Source: Lucifuga dentata
Lineage: Eukaryota > Chordata > Actinopteri > Ophidiiformes > Bythitidae
Assembly (NCBI GenBank): GCA_014773175.1
Contig: VXCM01000227.1
Span: forward strand, 283,780 to 347,779
Direction of reading: 5' to 3'
Length of the DNA: 64,000 bases
Position numbers and translations under genes: made by a program
Shown: in pieces, positions 25,601-40,000 of the stretch
Position numbering within the stretch: position 1 is the stretch's first letter
Layout: every line of letters starts with the position of its first letter
The notes under the pieces: generated by a model
Database searches by the model: none
Seen by the model: the letters and a program-made list of their open reading frames with translations, nothing else
Told to the model about the DNA's origin: nothing

Positions 25601-28600
25601 TTTCTTTCTGAGTTAAAATACCACTCCAACACAACAAAATTTATTTTTTTTAGTGTGTTAGAGTAAGTACAACTGAAAAAAAGCCAATAGTTCTTAATAG
25701 TGTTAAGTAGGAAGACATTTTTGACATATTGTTAAGATTTGAAGAAAAATACCAATATTATTAATAGAGATCAAACAGAAAGTTAAAACATCATCTTTGA
25801 GGTAGGGTCAAAGGTCAAATGGTCTTCAAGTGTTTTCACTGACTTGTAGAAATATTGTATTGTACCTACTCTGAAATCCACATTTAAGTCTAAAGAAAAG
25901 TTGAATATTCTGAACAATACTCAACTACTTGTAAAATACCAATAAATGAATTTTGTTGTGTTTGGAATGGTACTTTGGTAAAGTTTACACAAAAATACAG
26001 GGGGGTGCAATACTTTTGACCAGCGCTGTATCAATAGATTACTTGTAGTTAATTCAGAACTAGTTCAGATCAAGTTCACACAACAAATGAACCACTCCAG
26101 AGTTCATTTGTAAGTAGACCAAGACCATTTACTCAAAGCGGTCTCAGTGCATTACTGCATTCAAACCTGTGTAAACAAGTTTTACCAAGAGGGAAAATGT
26201 TACCTAGACAATTCACCTGGACTAAACCACTCAGGTGTGAACGCCTTAAATTAATAGCAGCTCTAAACCTTGTTTTTGCTGACATCTAGTGGTTGAAGTT
26301 CTCACCTTTAGTGACATAAGAATGAACTCAGGCTGTGCTCAGTACACCTTTACATCATTATCCAGACTTGATCAAACACACACACACACCTGCTCCTGCT
26401 GACTGAAGCGTAGCTCCTCCAGCTCGGCTCGTTGTTGGGCCTGTAATCGTCGGGTCTCTTCTGTATTCTGCACCCTCAGCCGCTCCTCCAGGGCTCCCAG
26501 CTCTTTCTGCTGCTGAGCCCGTAATCCCTGCAGCTCAGACTCAAAACGACGCTCCAGCTCCTCCTTCTCCTGCTGCAGTTGCTCCCAGCGTGCGACACTG
26601 AAAGCTGGACCACAATGGAGAGCTGTAGTTTGCTTTATAAGAACCAAATTTGGGTCACATTCTCACTACAAAGGAAACAACTTAGTCTCAAGGTAGGTAT
26701 GCTAAAGTGAGCGTTTTGCCATGAAGCCACGAGTTTTGAGGACAGGTATATATGAAGTGTAAGGCAGATTTGTTCTAAAGTTTGATATAGAACTCAAGCA
26801 GCATTTTTAGGCTGGATTTACACTACTACACACATGCGACCTGATTCCGATTTTTTGCTCACATTTGACACGTATTGGATACGCTTCCTGAAGATGTAAA
26901 TGTTAAAAAGCCACATGGAATCGGATATGCTCAGATCTGATTTGGGCCACTTCAATATGTGGAAATAAATCTCATCCATATCGGATATCCACCAATGCGA
27001 CTGCTGTCTAAATACGCAGATCAGAATTTCCTTCTCATTCCGACTCCTACGTCATCCACATATGGATGATGTAAGCGATCAATATGATGACCTCTCTCTG
27101 TAAACAGAAATGAAGGACATACTACATATATCAGACACAGTGATGTGTGTTTATATCAAATAGTGTGTGTGACAACAGGCTGCCTTTACAGCAGCAAAAG
27201 TCCCGCTTCTCCTCCGTGATCACCCGACGAAAATACATGGGAGAGATAGACACTCACACAGCATATCAGATGTTTCTCTCTGCATTTGAAAATTTCTAAC
27301 CTGCTGATCATATTTTTAAATAGTTCCCTCATCCATTGAGGTGTTTTTTTTTTTTACATCCATCTCAGAATTATGTGCATGTGCAACTGCATCCGGGCTG
27401 CCACATGTCAAAGCTGTGTAAATACAGGTATCAGATAGGAGCCATTTAAAAAAGAAAATGTAAACTCGCTGAACGAAACATCGGATATAGGCAAAAGATC
27501 AGAACTGAGCATGAAGACATGTAGTGTAAATCCAGCCTTATACTGTCTGGCAGCATATCTTGTGTTGTGATTTTTAACCCAGCATTCCACGCAGAGTGGA
27601 CTCCCTGGTGACGTGTGTTCCTCTCCCTTATGGTAGCATGCTGTATAATAAATAATATGCTAGTCATGAATGACTCGCTGCCTTTCCTTCTCCCTGTGGA
27701 ACAACATCTGTCATGCAGTATCCCACTTACCCACTTCATCCCTGATTCTGGCGAGCTCCAGGGACAGTTCCTTCTCCTTCACAATGGCACTCTCACTCTA
27801 AAATGGAAACACACACAGCACTGATGAACCTTGAACATTACAGCTGTATAGCTTACAAACACCAACCACTTTACGCATCATAATGAACTGAGCTCTGATG
27901 CTTGTTAAAGATGATGAATATTACAACTGACATAAGACAAAATATTCTTTAATAACAAAGGATGAAGCCTCATGTCACTCCTCATCTTCAGGGGAAAGAA
28001 GACGCTAAAGACCATAAAATGATCAAAACTTGTCAGTGGATAATCGTATCACCTCACAGATTTGTTTCCAAAATGTGAAGCCCAGGAGACTTGGAGACTA
28101 AGGAACCACGGAAGCTTGACGTTGTTGTAAAGACACACTTTAATAATAGATTATATAAATAAATATTTTAATATTGCTAGGGCGTAGCCATGACTGAAAC
28201 TTTTTACATTTTTGACTTCAATAGAACTCCTTTCCGTTTTATTTGAGTAAATTAACAATGAAAGGGAATGTATTTTTTGCACTGAGATCTGGCCATTAGC
28301 CCTCGCAAAACACAGCCTATCCCAGAATGCACTGGGAAATCCTAAATGGGTTGCCAGTCTGCAAGTGGTCAAAAACACTCAAGTATTCTCATGCACAAAG
28401 TTACTGTCAGTTTATTTCTAATTGACCTATCCTGCATGTTTTTATACTGTAGGAGAAAATCTACATAAACATGGGGAGAACATAAACTCGATGGTTACCT
28501 GCTACGCCAAGAAAACTCATCTGAAATGCAGCAGCAAGGCTCTTCATCGGCACCAACAAATAACACATTTCCCTTGTTTCAGCCTCCCTGCTCTGGCTGA

Positions 28601-31027
28601 CAGGAAATTACAAACTAGATTGTATTTCATTTGTTTTCTCAGCCGTTATTCCACTCTTCTTTTCCTTAGATCTGCAGACCAATTATTATTACGCTATTTC
28701 ACAAATGGCATCTTAACTCAAGGAGGATGTGCAGCGCTGCATCCATATTGTAAGTGTTTTTTAAAGAAGTAAAGGATAATTACAAAACAGGTGACCCATC
28801 ACTATTAGATCTTCCTCTTCTACTAAACCCCTTTTTTATTATTTTTTTTTAATATGCTTTTGGGTTTACATACAGTCAGTCAAGCTTGAAGATTTCATTT
28901 GCAAAAACAAGATAATATCCATTTTTATAAAATTTTAAAGTCATATTTTTTATTATGCATTCCAGGTAATATCACTGAAAATGAATGTTGTGTTTTGTTA
29001 TTTTTAATTTATTATTTTTTTAAAAATCTGTTTTTGCAAATGAACTCTTCACTTTGTGTGACGACTTAATTTATCTTCAGTCTATATGATTTTTTGTGGC
29101 TTTGTCCTTTCATTCTTACACTCTAATTATATTATTCTTATTATTAATTACATTATTTCAACTTTATTTATTTTATTATTTCAACTCTGCTCTTTAGTCA
29201 ATAAGTTTTTTAAGTGCTTTATAAAAAAAAAAAACTGTCTTGACTTCTGCTTCAAATGCGTTATAATTTAATTTGCAATTTCTTCCACAGAAATGTGGCT
29301 GTATAAGACAGGTGGTTTGTTGCTGCATTACGTTTGTCTGTGACAAATCAGACCAATCAGGTGAAACCAAAGAGTGCCAAAACAAAAAGAGTACAAAACA
29401 AAAAAGTACTCTCTATCCTCGAATGACTTCTCTTGTTGTCTCTCTTCTGGAAACAGGCCATTGTACTGAATATGATAAAATGAGGCCATAGCTCAGATTC
29501 AAACCTTAAGGCTTCCCCAATATCCACTGGGGACTCCTGATGATTTGTGGGTACAAAGCATATCTTAACTCACAGATACACAACAGACGGTTCAATGATT
29601 ACTGATCACCACAATATACAGCAAATAGGCTTAATACGAGGTTCCTAGGAGAAAATTCAAAAAGCTTACAAGAAGCACTTTAGAAAAAAGAACGACACAC
29701 AGGGTGAAATATGGACGATGCTGTATATGTCTAGCCGGTAATGATGTCATCCTCTAAAAGGTCTCACTTATCATCAAGCAGAGATTACAGTGACCTCACA
29801 AGGGACTGAGGATAATCACTGGCTTTCCATCTTCCTCTCCAGCTCCACCTCTGCTCCAATCCATCCTTCCTCAGCAATCCTCTCCATACTGACCCCCCAC
29901 CCCTCCCCTTAAATCAACATCTTCAGGAAGTGATGTGACATGCATTCTAATTTTTCCATCAGATATCCATCTCTCAATAAGGCAACAAAATCTGTTTAAC
30001 TTTCTGGAAAAGGACAAACATGGATTCTTATATCAAGACAGAATTAAGGGTTAGCCAAGGTCTGCAACCACGCAATGAGTGTAGCTTCAGTGGAGGATAA
30101 TCAGATGTGAAACATCTTAATTGTTTTGGCTTTTGTTAAAAACATAGACTCCAATAAACAAGAAGCTTTAATTAGACTATGGATTTTATAAGGCTGATGA
30201 GAAATTCTGCAAAATCAGATCAGAAAAGGGATAATGTTCAATATTATGAGTCAAAGTAGTACATCACTAAAACATATAGCAAGGATTCTCTATGCACATT
30301 TAAACAAGCACAACACAGCAGAGCAGCACTAGCTTGTTATGTAACGGCTCTGCAAACTCGAACAGAAAGAAAGAAGAGCCTGTTTTGACTCAGCAGAATT
30401 ACACACACCTTAACTCTCACCACAAACAGCAAGGAAACCAGAAAATGTGATGCTGATGTAGACACACACCCTCGCACACACGCACACACCTCTGACCAAA
30501 CACGCACATGCACATGCCCACACACACACATAAAGGAAGCCTCTGCATCGCTACTGGCAGAGAATACTGTCTTTACCGTTCGGTCCAGACAGCGCAGTGG
30601 ATGGAAATGGAGCCTACAGCAGCAGTGGCCCATACTAGGCTGGCAGACAGCATCCCTGCCTGCTGGGGAGGCAGCAGTGACAGATACCAGAGCCAAAGAG
30701 AGACAGAGAAGGAGGAGGGATGCAGGCAAAGGAAAGCGAGGAGGGGAGGAGAGATGGGAGGACTGGAGCTTTACCTCGTTTCCTGGTGCATCCGGCGAGA
30801 TGCATACTGGAACAAAGACTGCCAGCCCCAGCCCCAGCCCCAAGCTCTGCCTGCCCTCCCTTAAACCCCGACAACACACCCCATCATATCACGCTCACAC
30901 ACAGCGAGGAGCAACATACACACACACGAAAATACAAGGGAGGGAGATGATCAATAAATGGCTAATTAGCTGCTCTGGTGCACAACTCAAGATAAAAGCT
31001 ACATTCAGGTGTTTCAATACATACAGA

Positions 31028-31088
<61 letters not shown>

Positions 31089-34000
31089 TAGCAGAAGCTT
31101 AATCTATTCTAGACAGTTCTAACTGGAGTAATGATATCCAGATTAACAATAAAAATGACCCAATATAACCCAAACAGGGACACATTCTTATCTGATGATG
31201 ATTTTTTTTTTTAATTACAAATTTTCTTACCATCATTACTTCAATTCATTATGTCAAGTATGTGAGTAATACTAATAATAATATTGGTGAATTTCAGAAT
31301 TAACGGAATTTCCAAAGGTAGTCCGATCCATCCACTTTCCTTATTTTCAGGTTCATCTGAGATAGATATATTTCAAAATTCTCTATGTCAGACTTTACTA
31401 GGCGATATGCTGGTGTGACAATCAATCACACTAAAAGCTCAGCCAGGCAGCCAGCACAAATCTCATTCATCATCTCCCACTGTGGAGGAGAAGTCATGGG
31501 TGGGGCCGTGAAATGGATGAACATCATTGCGGAATATTCCCTGAGCCTTTACGGAGAAGGAGAGGAGGAGGAGGAAATGGGAGGGAACTGGTGCTAAATC
31601 CACACGTTACACATCAGAACACATTTAAATAATGCATATTGTCTGCACCATCAGACACTGAGTTTGATATTAGTGCAAGAGGAGAATTTTGTCCCCAAGT
31701 GCAGCTGCAGGAAAATGTGTTGATGTTAAAGTGATTGTTTGGATCCCATTTAATAAACTAGTCTGCAACATAAATATCCACACAAAGGGGCATGATGCCC
31801 TCCATGCCATTTCCTCTTTGTTTTAACTACTGAGAAAACCTGAAAAATCATCAGGATTTTCCCTGCCATCCTTCTCACTGACAGATTCCTGCTGATTCCG
31901 CGTTATTCCTGGCTCACATCTAAAAGTCCCTCACATTCAAGAATCAAAGCTAGAGACTTAATAAACAGAGCAACAAAGAAAAGCGCTACAGGTGTCAGTT
32001 ATGCTCAGAGAGACTGCTGAGGCTTTGTAGTCGCATCCTGAAGTTGTTCTCGCTTTGCGTTTGTGATTTATCTCCTGTTCCTTTTTAAATTGCGTTTGTT
32101 GAGAAGCCTGATGAATGGCTGCCTAGTGAATGAATAGCAAGATGAATCACAAGCATTTGGTGTAAGCAAAAGATGCAATTTCTGCTGGAGTGTGATCGTG
32201 TCAGAATTCTAAAAATGTTCATATTCATGTTAATGTTTTAGCATATTGATTACTGATGCATTTAAAAGGGGATGTATTTTACAGATTCCCATGTTCTAGT
32301 TCATGTCTATTTTGAAACTTTTGCTATGTCTAAATTTGCAAAAACACAGTAACTAACCTCTACTTTCCCTACCTACCGCACTGCTATGCACACTAAGTGA
32401 AAACAGGCCCTTGTAGCTGCTGTCTCTTTAAGGCCCCCAGCTCTTATCTGATTGGCTAGCTACATCAGGCCTGAGCTGCTAAAAACCACAGATTGCAAAA
32501 CATGGATGCTGGCTAAATGCTAGCTCACTAGCCTCATACTTCATACTTCCAAATAAGTGTGTAGGTAGGTACATTCAATGTGTTACATGTTGTTATATAT
32601 TATATATGATTATATAATATAATTATATATGATGTCAACATGTTACAGAATTAAAAAATTAAAGGACTAATCAAAAACAAAGCTTTCAGGTCAGTTCAGG
32701 ACCTATGAGTTTGTCTTACTGGATGAATTTCTATAGGCTTTGCAACTGTCAATACATACTCCTAACTATATTACATGGTAACAATGATGGAAAATAACAA
32801 AAAGCATAATATTTCCCCTTTAAATAATTGCCAACCATTTTTTTTTTAAAAAGCCATTGTAAAATCTACTTACAGAGAAATGAAACATGCTTTAGATAGG
32901 CAATTCATCCATCATAGTGAACATTTTGTCAACATTTTAGAGCTGCATTTTGAAAACTCTTCCCTGTTGTTGCTGCCATATTTAATGTTATTTGCCAGTT
33001 GCTGAGTAGTAAGAAAGCAGAAAATTCACATCATCCTTTTCATGTATTTTCTGGTTTTGATGTAACATAGCTCCTGAATGCAATATGTCTCATCAGCTGA
33101 CTCTTAAGTCTCAAATGTCAGAGGCTCCTTAATCATACCATAAAAGAAGAAGAGAAATATGGATGCTTTTCTCTGCTGCAGCGCTGCTTTATGATTTAGC
33201 CTAAAACTAGTTGTGCTTATTTCATCTAGGGCTGCACTAAAGCAAAGACATACCCACTTAAATTGATACTAAGAGCTTTTCTGAGGTGTTCGTGTCTCTG
33301 CTGTTCCTACCTTCTGGCAGAAGTGCTGGGTGGTGATTGTGAAAACCTCCAGGCACAGGAAGGCCTTCTTTAACTGGGCCTGGAGGCTCTGCAGCTGCAA
33401 AGCCTGTTCTTCACAGCGCTCCCGCAGCTGCTGGACCAGAGCTCGGTCCATCTCCTGAGCCCTTTCAGCTCGAACAGCACTGGGGCCCCCTGCAGTCCGC
33501 CCACGAACTACACAAACAAGATGAACACAATATGCTGAAATATTCTCACTCTTGAGAAGAACTTTTATTGCTTTTAAATGGAAAAATTTGCACCCTTCAT
33601 ACACATGTGCTCTAGCAGCAATTAGCAATCAATTTGCTTTCATAATGCTGATATATTTTCACCAGCCAGAGTGCAAAGAACACTACAAATATTACCAACT
33701 ACATAATTAATATAAAGACAGGAAAATCTTTAATGAGGTGGTTAGAGTGCATGCTATTGAGTAAAACAGTGTCGCCGAATGTGATCTCTATAATAATGCA
33801 CAAAAAATATACAATAGAAGCAGTATTAATTTACTCACAACCAGATAATCTCAGGTTACACACATGCACTCTAACAAATGAACCACTGGCTGGAACTTTG
33901 GGGATATCAGCCTACACAGTGAAGTGGTTTCAAATCTTCACAGCTCTGACCAATCAGGAGCCTTTTCTTTTTCTTTTTTTTTATTCATATTTAATCACAT

Positions 34001-37000
34001 TAAAATACATCACACACACACACAAAAAAAAAAGAAAACAATAAACCCAGAAGACACAACAAAGCACAAAAAAAAAAAAAAAAANAAAAAAAAAAAAAAA
34101 AATCAGGAGCCTTTTCCTCTCTGCTCAAAACACGAATAGTTCCCTGCTGTCCGTGTCGTGTTCATGCAGCATATATGTAAAAGTTGATCGCTTGTGTTGG
34201 AATCTTAGTCAAGATGCTGACTTGTGATGTGGTAACCTGACCTAGCAATAATATTTCTGCAGAAGCCATCTGAGTATTATAGCTAGCTGGTCTCTATGAC
34301 AACAGAGGGCTGCCATGGTTCACGTAATCAAGTGTGGAGGAAGAGAGAGAGAGCCACTGAGAGGGAGAGAGAGACATTAAAAGAGAGAGAGAGGGGAATG
34401 GCATGTAGTACATTGCTTGTTAATGCCAGCTTCATAGTTGGAAAACAAAGGTGCTGCACAAACAACAACTGTAGCTTCCTCCTTTTGCACCAAACATGCA
34501 ATATCAGCGATAGATGTGTAGACAGTGTATGAACACACACGCTGCAATGTAATATGCGAGGACTCACCAGGGGACTGAGGCTTGGGCGAAACCACTGCAA
34601 ACCTTTTAGGGGAGGATGTAGGTGGCAGTGTAACCTGTGTGTCCTTCTGCATCTCCTTCCTAGAGGCTGTGCAGGAAGCAGACAAAGTCAGTATCAATGA
34701 GAAAGATGTTTGTAACATTCATATAAGCCAGAGTGGAAATTTTGCTGTCTCTCTCATAAATATTGTTTTTAATCTGCAATCTACACACACTTAGCGGCCA
34801 TCAGAATGCTACTGTTAGTGCAGTGCTTTGTTTATTTCATAATAATACAAGTCACATGTAGTTTCATAAGAAAGGAAACAGCATGTGAGGTACATTATAG
34901 TGATCTGACCACTAGCTGGAGCTGCTGCCTCACTTGTCTGGACTGAGCATGCTCCAGGTCACAACACAATTACTTCCTGTGACCACAGGATGGTGCTAAA
35001 ATACCATCTTCACTACAAAGATGTCAACTTTAGAAACAGCTAATAATAAAAGAGGCCACCATTAGCACAGGGAAGTACATGATACTGCATCTCTGATGTG
35101 ATGCAATGCTGGGCAACGGTTATAATACATTATGTTAGCTCTCAGATTTGGGTAAATTATATTCAATTCTTAATTTATTCTATTGATTCCCATGTGGAAA
35201 ATGAATGAGAACATAAAAAGGTGTAGGGCAGTTAATCATGCTACTGTAGAATCAGTATAATGATGTTTTGTGGAGAATTTTCTCATTTATTATATAATAT
35301 TTGTGATGAAACCAAATTATAGCAACTGGAAGAAATAATAAAATAGAGCTCAGGTTCAGCTTCATGCATATAGATTTTTTTTTTTTTAGTTTTTCCTGGT
35401 AAATTTAAGAAAACTCATTTGTTAGACAAACATTAACTTCAACTTTATCTTCTATTTTAATTTTTTAATGTGCTTGTACTCTAACAAACACTTTTAACTA
35501 GAATTTCTTAAGTTTCTTTGCTTATATGAAGCTTAACAGGCATGAACAATTTTTTTAAATAGGTGACTAGCTTTTCATGCTAGTTTCAAGAAATCTTTCT
35601 GAGGCAATTTTGCTAACACAACTAAATTTCACTACATTAGAGAATCTTTTACTATTTGTGTAATGAAAACCATCAACAAAGCCATCAACACCCGCTAACA
35701 CCCCCACACTGACATATGGCCACAGAGGTCACATGACTCCAGACAAAGTGACCTTGAATGGGGAGACATGGAAACAGCTTCAACTATGTTGTCTGAAGAC
35801 AGCAGAGAGGCTAAATGCACATGCAGACAAACACAGAACACCAGAATTCAGTCTGAATGTTGGAGGGACGTACCGAGTGGCGAGCAGCGAGCAGGAGGCA
35901 GCGTGCGGCGCTGCAGGCTGGGGGCGTTGGGAGGCTGAGGGCGGCTGTGGGTGGGAGCATGAGGAGCTTCACTAGGGGGCGCTGTGGCCTTGTGGAGAGA
36001 CACATCATCACCGCCACTGCCGGGATCTGCAGGACAAGAAAAGAAACACAGTTGGTGATTTTATTATTCGTAAGAAAGTTATAAATATATAATGTAATGA
36101 TAATTTAAAGTGTCAATAATTCTATTCATTAATGTCTTTAAATATAATTTTTTTTTTTGTTTACATTTCTAAAATAGTACGAAAAAATGATTTTGAATGT
36201 GTTTTTTCGTTTCTTATTTTATTTAGGGGTCTATTTTGAAACATTTGCAATGCTTCAATTTAAAAAAACAAAACAAAAAAACATTAATCCGCTTCTCTCT
36301 GTTGCTGCAACACCACTGTGCACACTGAGTAAAAACAGACAATTTAGTTACTGTGTCTTAAAGGGCAGTTGAGGACCTCTGGGTTTATCCTATTGGATGC
36401 ATTTCTAGAGCCATAAACCTCAAGTTTTACACATTTTGACAATGTTTTGCATGTATTCCCTTCTATATTACACTATAAAAATGAGGGACAATAACAAAAA
36501 AGTATAATATATCCCCTTTAAATTAAACAAATAACCTTACATGTTAATATTTGAAGAAATTGGAAGAAATGCTGAGCCTTTTCATTTAGAATACAAACAA
36601 TGATGTGTTGAGATATGGCAAGCTTTTGCAAACCACTGGAGGCTGACCACTGGCACTGACCTGTATGGGATTATAATCAGCAGATTTAACATTACTGCCT
36701 TTCCTTAGAGACCAATTTTTCCAAACTCTTGATATTTAACAAGGCGAGAAAAATGCAGAAAGATGAAAACATCTTAATTATTCATAACTGCTGTTATTAC
36801 GCCTCTGGCTTTTGTAGACATGAAGGCTTTGGTTTTTAGATGAAGTAAGACATAACAGTGAATAACCTAACACCATAATTAAACACACCGAGAGATCAGA
36901 GAGAGATTCTCATGCTTACATTTCAGATTTTTGCTTAAGAGCCTTTATTCAGGATAAATGTTAACTATGGATTCCAGTACTTCAGGATTACTTAGTCAGT

Positions 37001-40000
37001 GCTGCTGCAGTTCTGCAAACTGGACAGATCCGATTACTTATCATGAAATATTCAGCTCCTCAATCAATATCATCTGAAGTGCTGACAGACGCCTATGGGG
37101 AATTTCATGCTCTTTAAGTAAGGAGATGGAAGGACAAGTTTGTGTCCTTGAATTAAAAAAAATATATATATATATTCAGATGAGAGAGTGATGCTGTCAA
37201 CAGATTGGAATAAGACAGAGAAATGATTCACGGATCCTGAAATCACCACGTTAAATGTGCCAAACTAAGGAGAACTTTGCTCTAATGTCACTTAAGATTC
37301 AGATACTCTGTCATGTTTTATAAAGAGATTTTACTGTATGTTCAAAATCAGATATGGCTTTATGAAGTCAGATTAATTAGAATATCTAACTTTTGATGTC
37401 AAAAGGCTCAGAGCACAGAAAGCTCCATTGGGAGCGCAGTGATGACTCTGAATTCACCTGGGAGAGGAGGCTGAGCTAAGAAGCCGACTGGTTGGATGTC
37501 TCACACTGTTAAACTCTTGTTTCATGCATGTGCAAATCCATCTCCTGCTGTGAGTGTCCTCTGCTCACTATTCCACAAGCAAAAAGGCCTTTTCGCTGCT
37601 GGTGACTAATTCACAAAAGGTGAGAATAGCCAGTGAAAGAATGCAAATAAACACCTTGCATTGTCTTGCTTATCTTCATATAAATATGCTGATTTGTTTT
37701 TCACTGAGACTGTGTGTTATTTTTGAAGAAAGTAACAAAAATATCAAATTAAAAACGCTCTATCTTACATAGTTAAGAAATCATTTTAAAATTTCTGCCC
37801 TTGGATCCAGACCAAAATTTAATGGGTTCATCCCCCAGGCACGTACCACCTTTCCACCAAATTTTGTCAAAATTGGTTGTTTCATTACTCAAAACGTTAT
37901 GAGTAACACATCATCAAACGCAGATGAAAACATATCTTCCTTGGCAGAGGTAACAAATGCAGTGAAGCCATATAAATCTGTATAATGTCCCCTTTAACTT
38001 TTCCTATTTCTCACTCTGTAACAACAGACACTGTTTGCTCATAACAGGCTGCTTCTGTTTTAACTGGACAGACAAATTCAATATGTCACCAGCATCCCGA
38101 TGTTCATGATGGTATCCACACCGCAGATCCAGTCACAACATCAGCTGGTGAATGCAGCTGGATGAGGCACACGGCAGCATGCTAACAGAATCTGAGCTAA
38201 CAGCCTGAGGAGAAACGCCACCGTGCAAGCTACCAGTCATGTGGAAGCCGTCTGTGCTGCTCCTGAGTGTGTCAGTAACAGACTGAATGCAGTTTTCATC
38301 GTCTCATACATACAAACTAAACGCTGCCTGCTTAAAGGACCATACCATCCATTTTGCATGTTTGAGCCTAATATATTAAATTTTCATACACGTAACGNTT
38401 AAAGGACCATACCATCCATTTTGCATGTTTGAGCCTAATATATTAAATTTTCATACACGTAACGCTACTGACAATCATTTCCCAAAGCATACTACTGGAA
38501 GGGTGAGTTAAAAATTATAATCAACTTGTTAATACTTGAAACATTCTTGGGATAGATAATCCATTATCGTGAACAACACTTGTATTCAGATTTTTTCGAA
38601 GTTAAATAATTTTAGCATTTAATTAATAATTTTAGCATGTCTCCACCAGGGAATATAGTCCCAAAAGAAGACTTGCATTTATCAAAAAAGTTTAAGGACG
38701 ACTTCATAATTTTAAGTAAGTATTAGCAGGCGAAACATTGATTTTTAAGGTGGGTGTATCGCTTGAATATTTGATTTTGTAAGATTAAGAGATTTTGCAA
38801 AACATCAGAAAAGCTGAAATACAGTTTTATCTTTTGGGAAATGACTGACACTTACGTGTATGAAAATTGAATATATTAGGCTCAAACATGCAAATGGGTA
38901 CCTGCAACTGAAACGTGAACAGTGACAACCCATTCAAAAAAGCTGCATTTTGCTTTACAAAATAAATGAAGCTTTAATAGAGAATTGACCCTTCCACTGA
39001 GATCCAATCCCAACGCAGGTAATCCAGATAATGAGAATGCTTTCAATACAAGATGTAAATGCAACTCCTGACATATGACACCATTATCCAGATTACGTGT
39101 CTAGATACAGACATCATGCATTTAGTGTAAATAATAATAATGTCAATTCCTCACATATCAGAAACTTTTACATCTACAACAAAACAGACATCATGTTAGT
39201 AACGTAATATATATATTAAAAAAAAAACTGGGTAGATAAATCTTGGTGTTTTTTCCCCAAGTTTCAACAACAATATTAGCGAATGTAAAGACATCAAAAT
39301 TTAAAAACTATCCAATTATTTTTTTATCATTTCTAAATCAAGAATACTTCAGTTTTTGAGAAAGTTTACAAAAAGATCGATGCTCTAAAAATTATAATAC
39401 CAACATGAAATTTTTACTGCAGAATGAAATGAGATTTACTTTCCAGGTCACAACTCACATCTATTTGGTTCTTACATATTTTTTAATCCATCAATCTTAG
39501 CCAGAGAAAGAATTTTAGTTCATAAAGCTGACTGAGTTATAAATATAATGTGACATACAGTGTAACTCAGCCATATTTTTACTTACTGTAATATGAATAT
39601 ACATTGTCTGTTTTTATTGTAACTGTATATCTTTCTGCAGATATCAAATAGAGTTCATGTTTGAGCTGCACCAAAAGTAGACTTACATGTTTTGCTGAAA
39701 CAAATCTTTCATAAATTTTTGATTACAGAGAAAAGAACAATCAAAGCACAAAAGGCCACAACGACACTCACATGACTGCAGATCGTCACCTTCGTCTGTG
39801 ATCCCTTTTTGACGAATCAGTATTAAAAAGGTCACAAAATGATCCAGTAAAGTGTACGACGCAGCCTATATTGAGTGATCTAATGTGGAAATAGATGCAT
39901 GGGTACATTATCTGTCTCCTCCACCAGGCAAAAACAGCTTCATGTGTGAAAAAGCAGATTATGCTGCCATCCACACCCGACTCTCTCTTTCTGACACATG

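Noticed and set aside
30337..30879. 180-codon minus-strand ORF
   Set aside because: It is long only by chance through CA-rich sequence. The only supported part is the 19-codon MGHCCC exon, which lies inside it.
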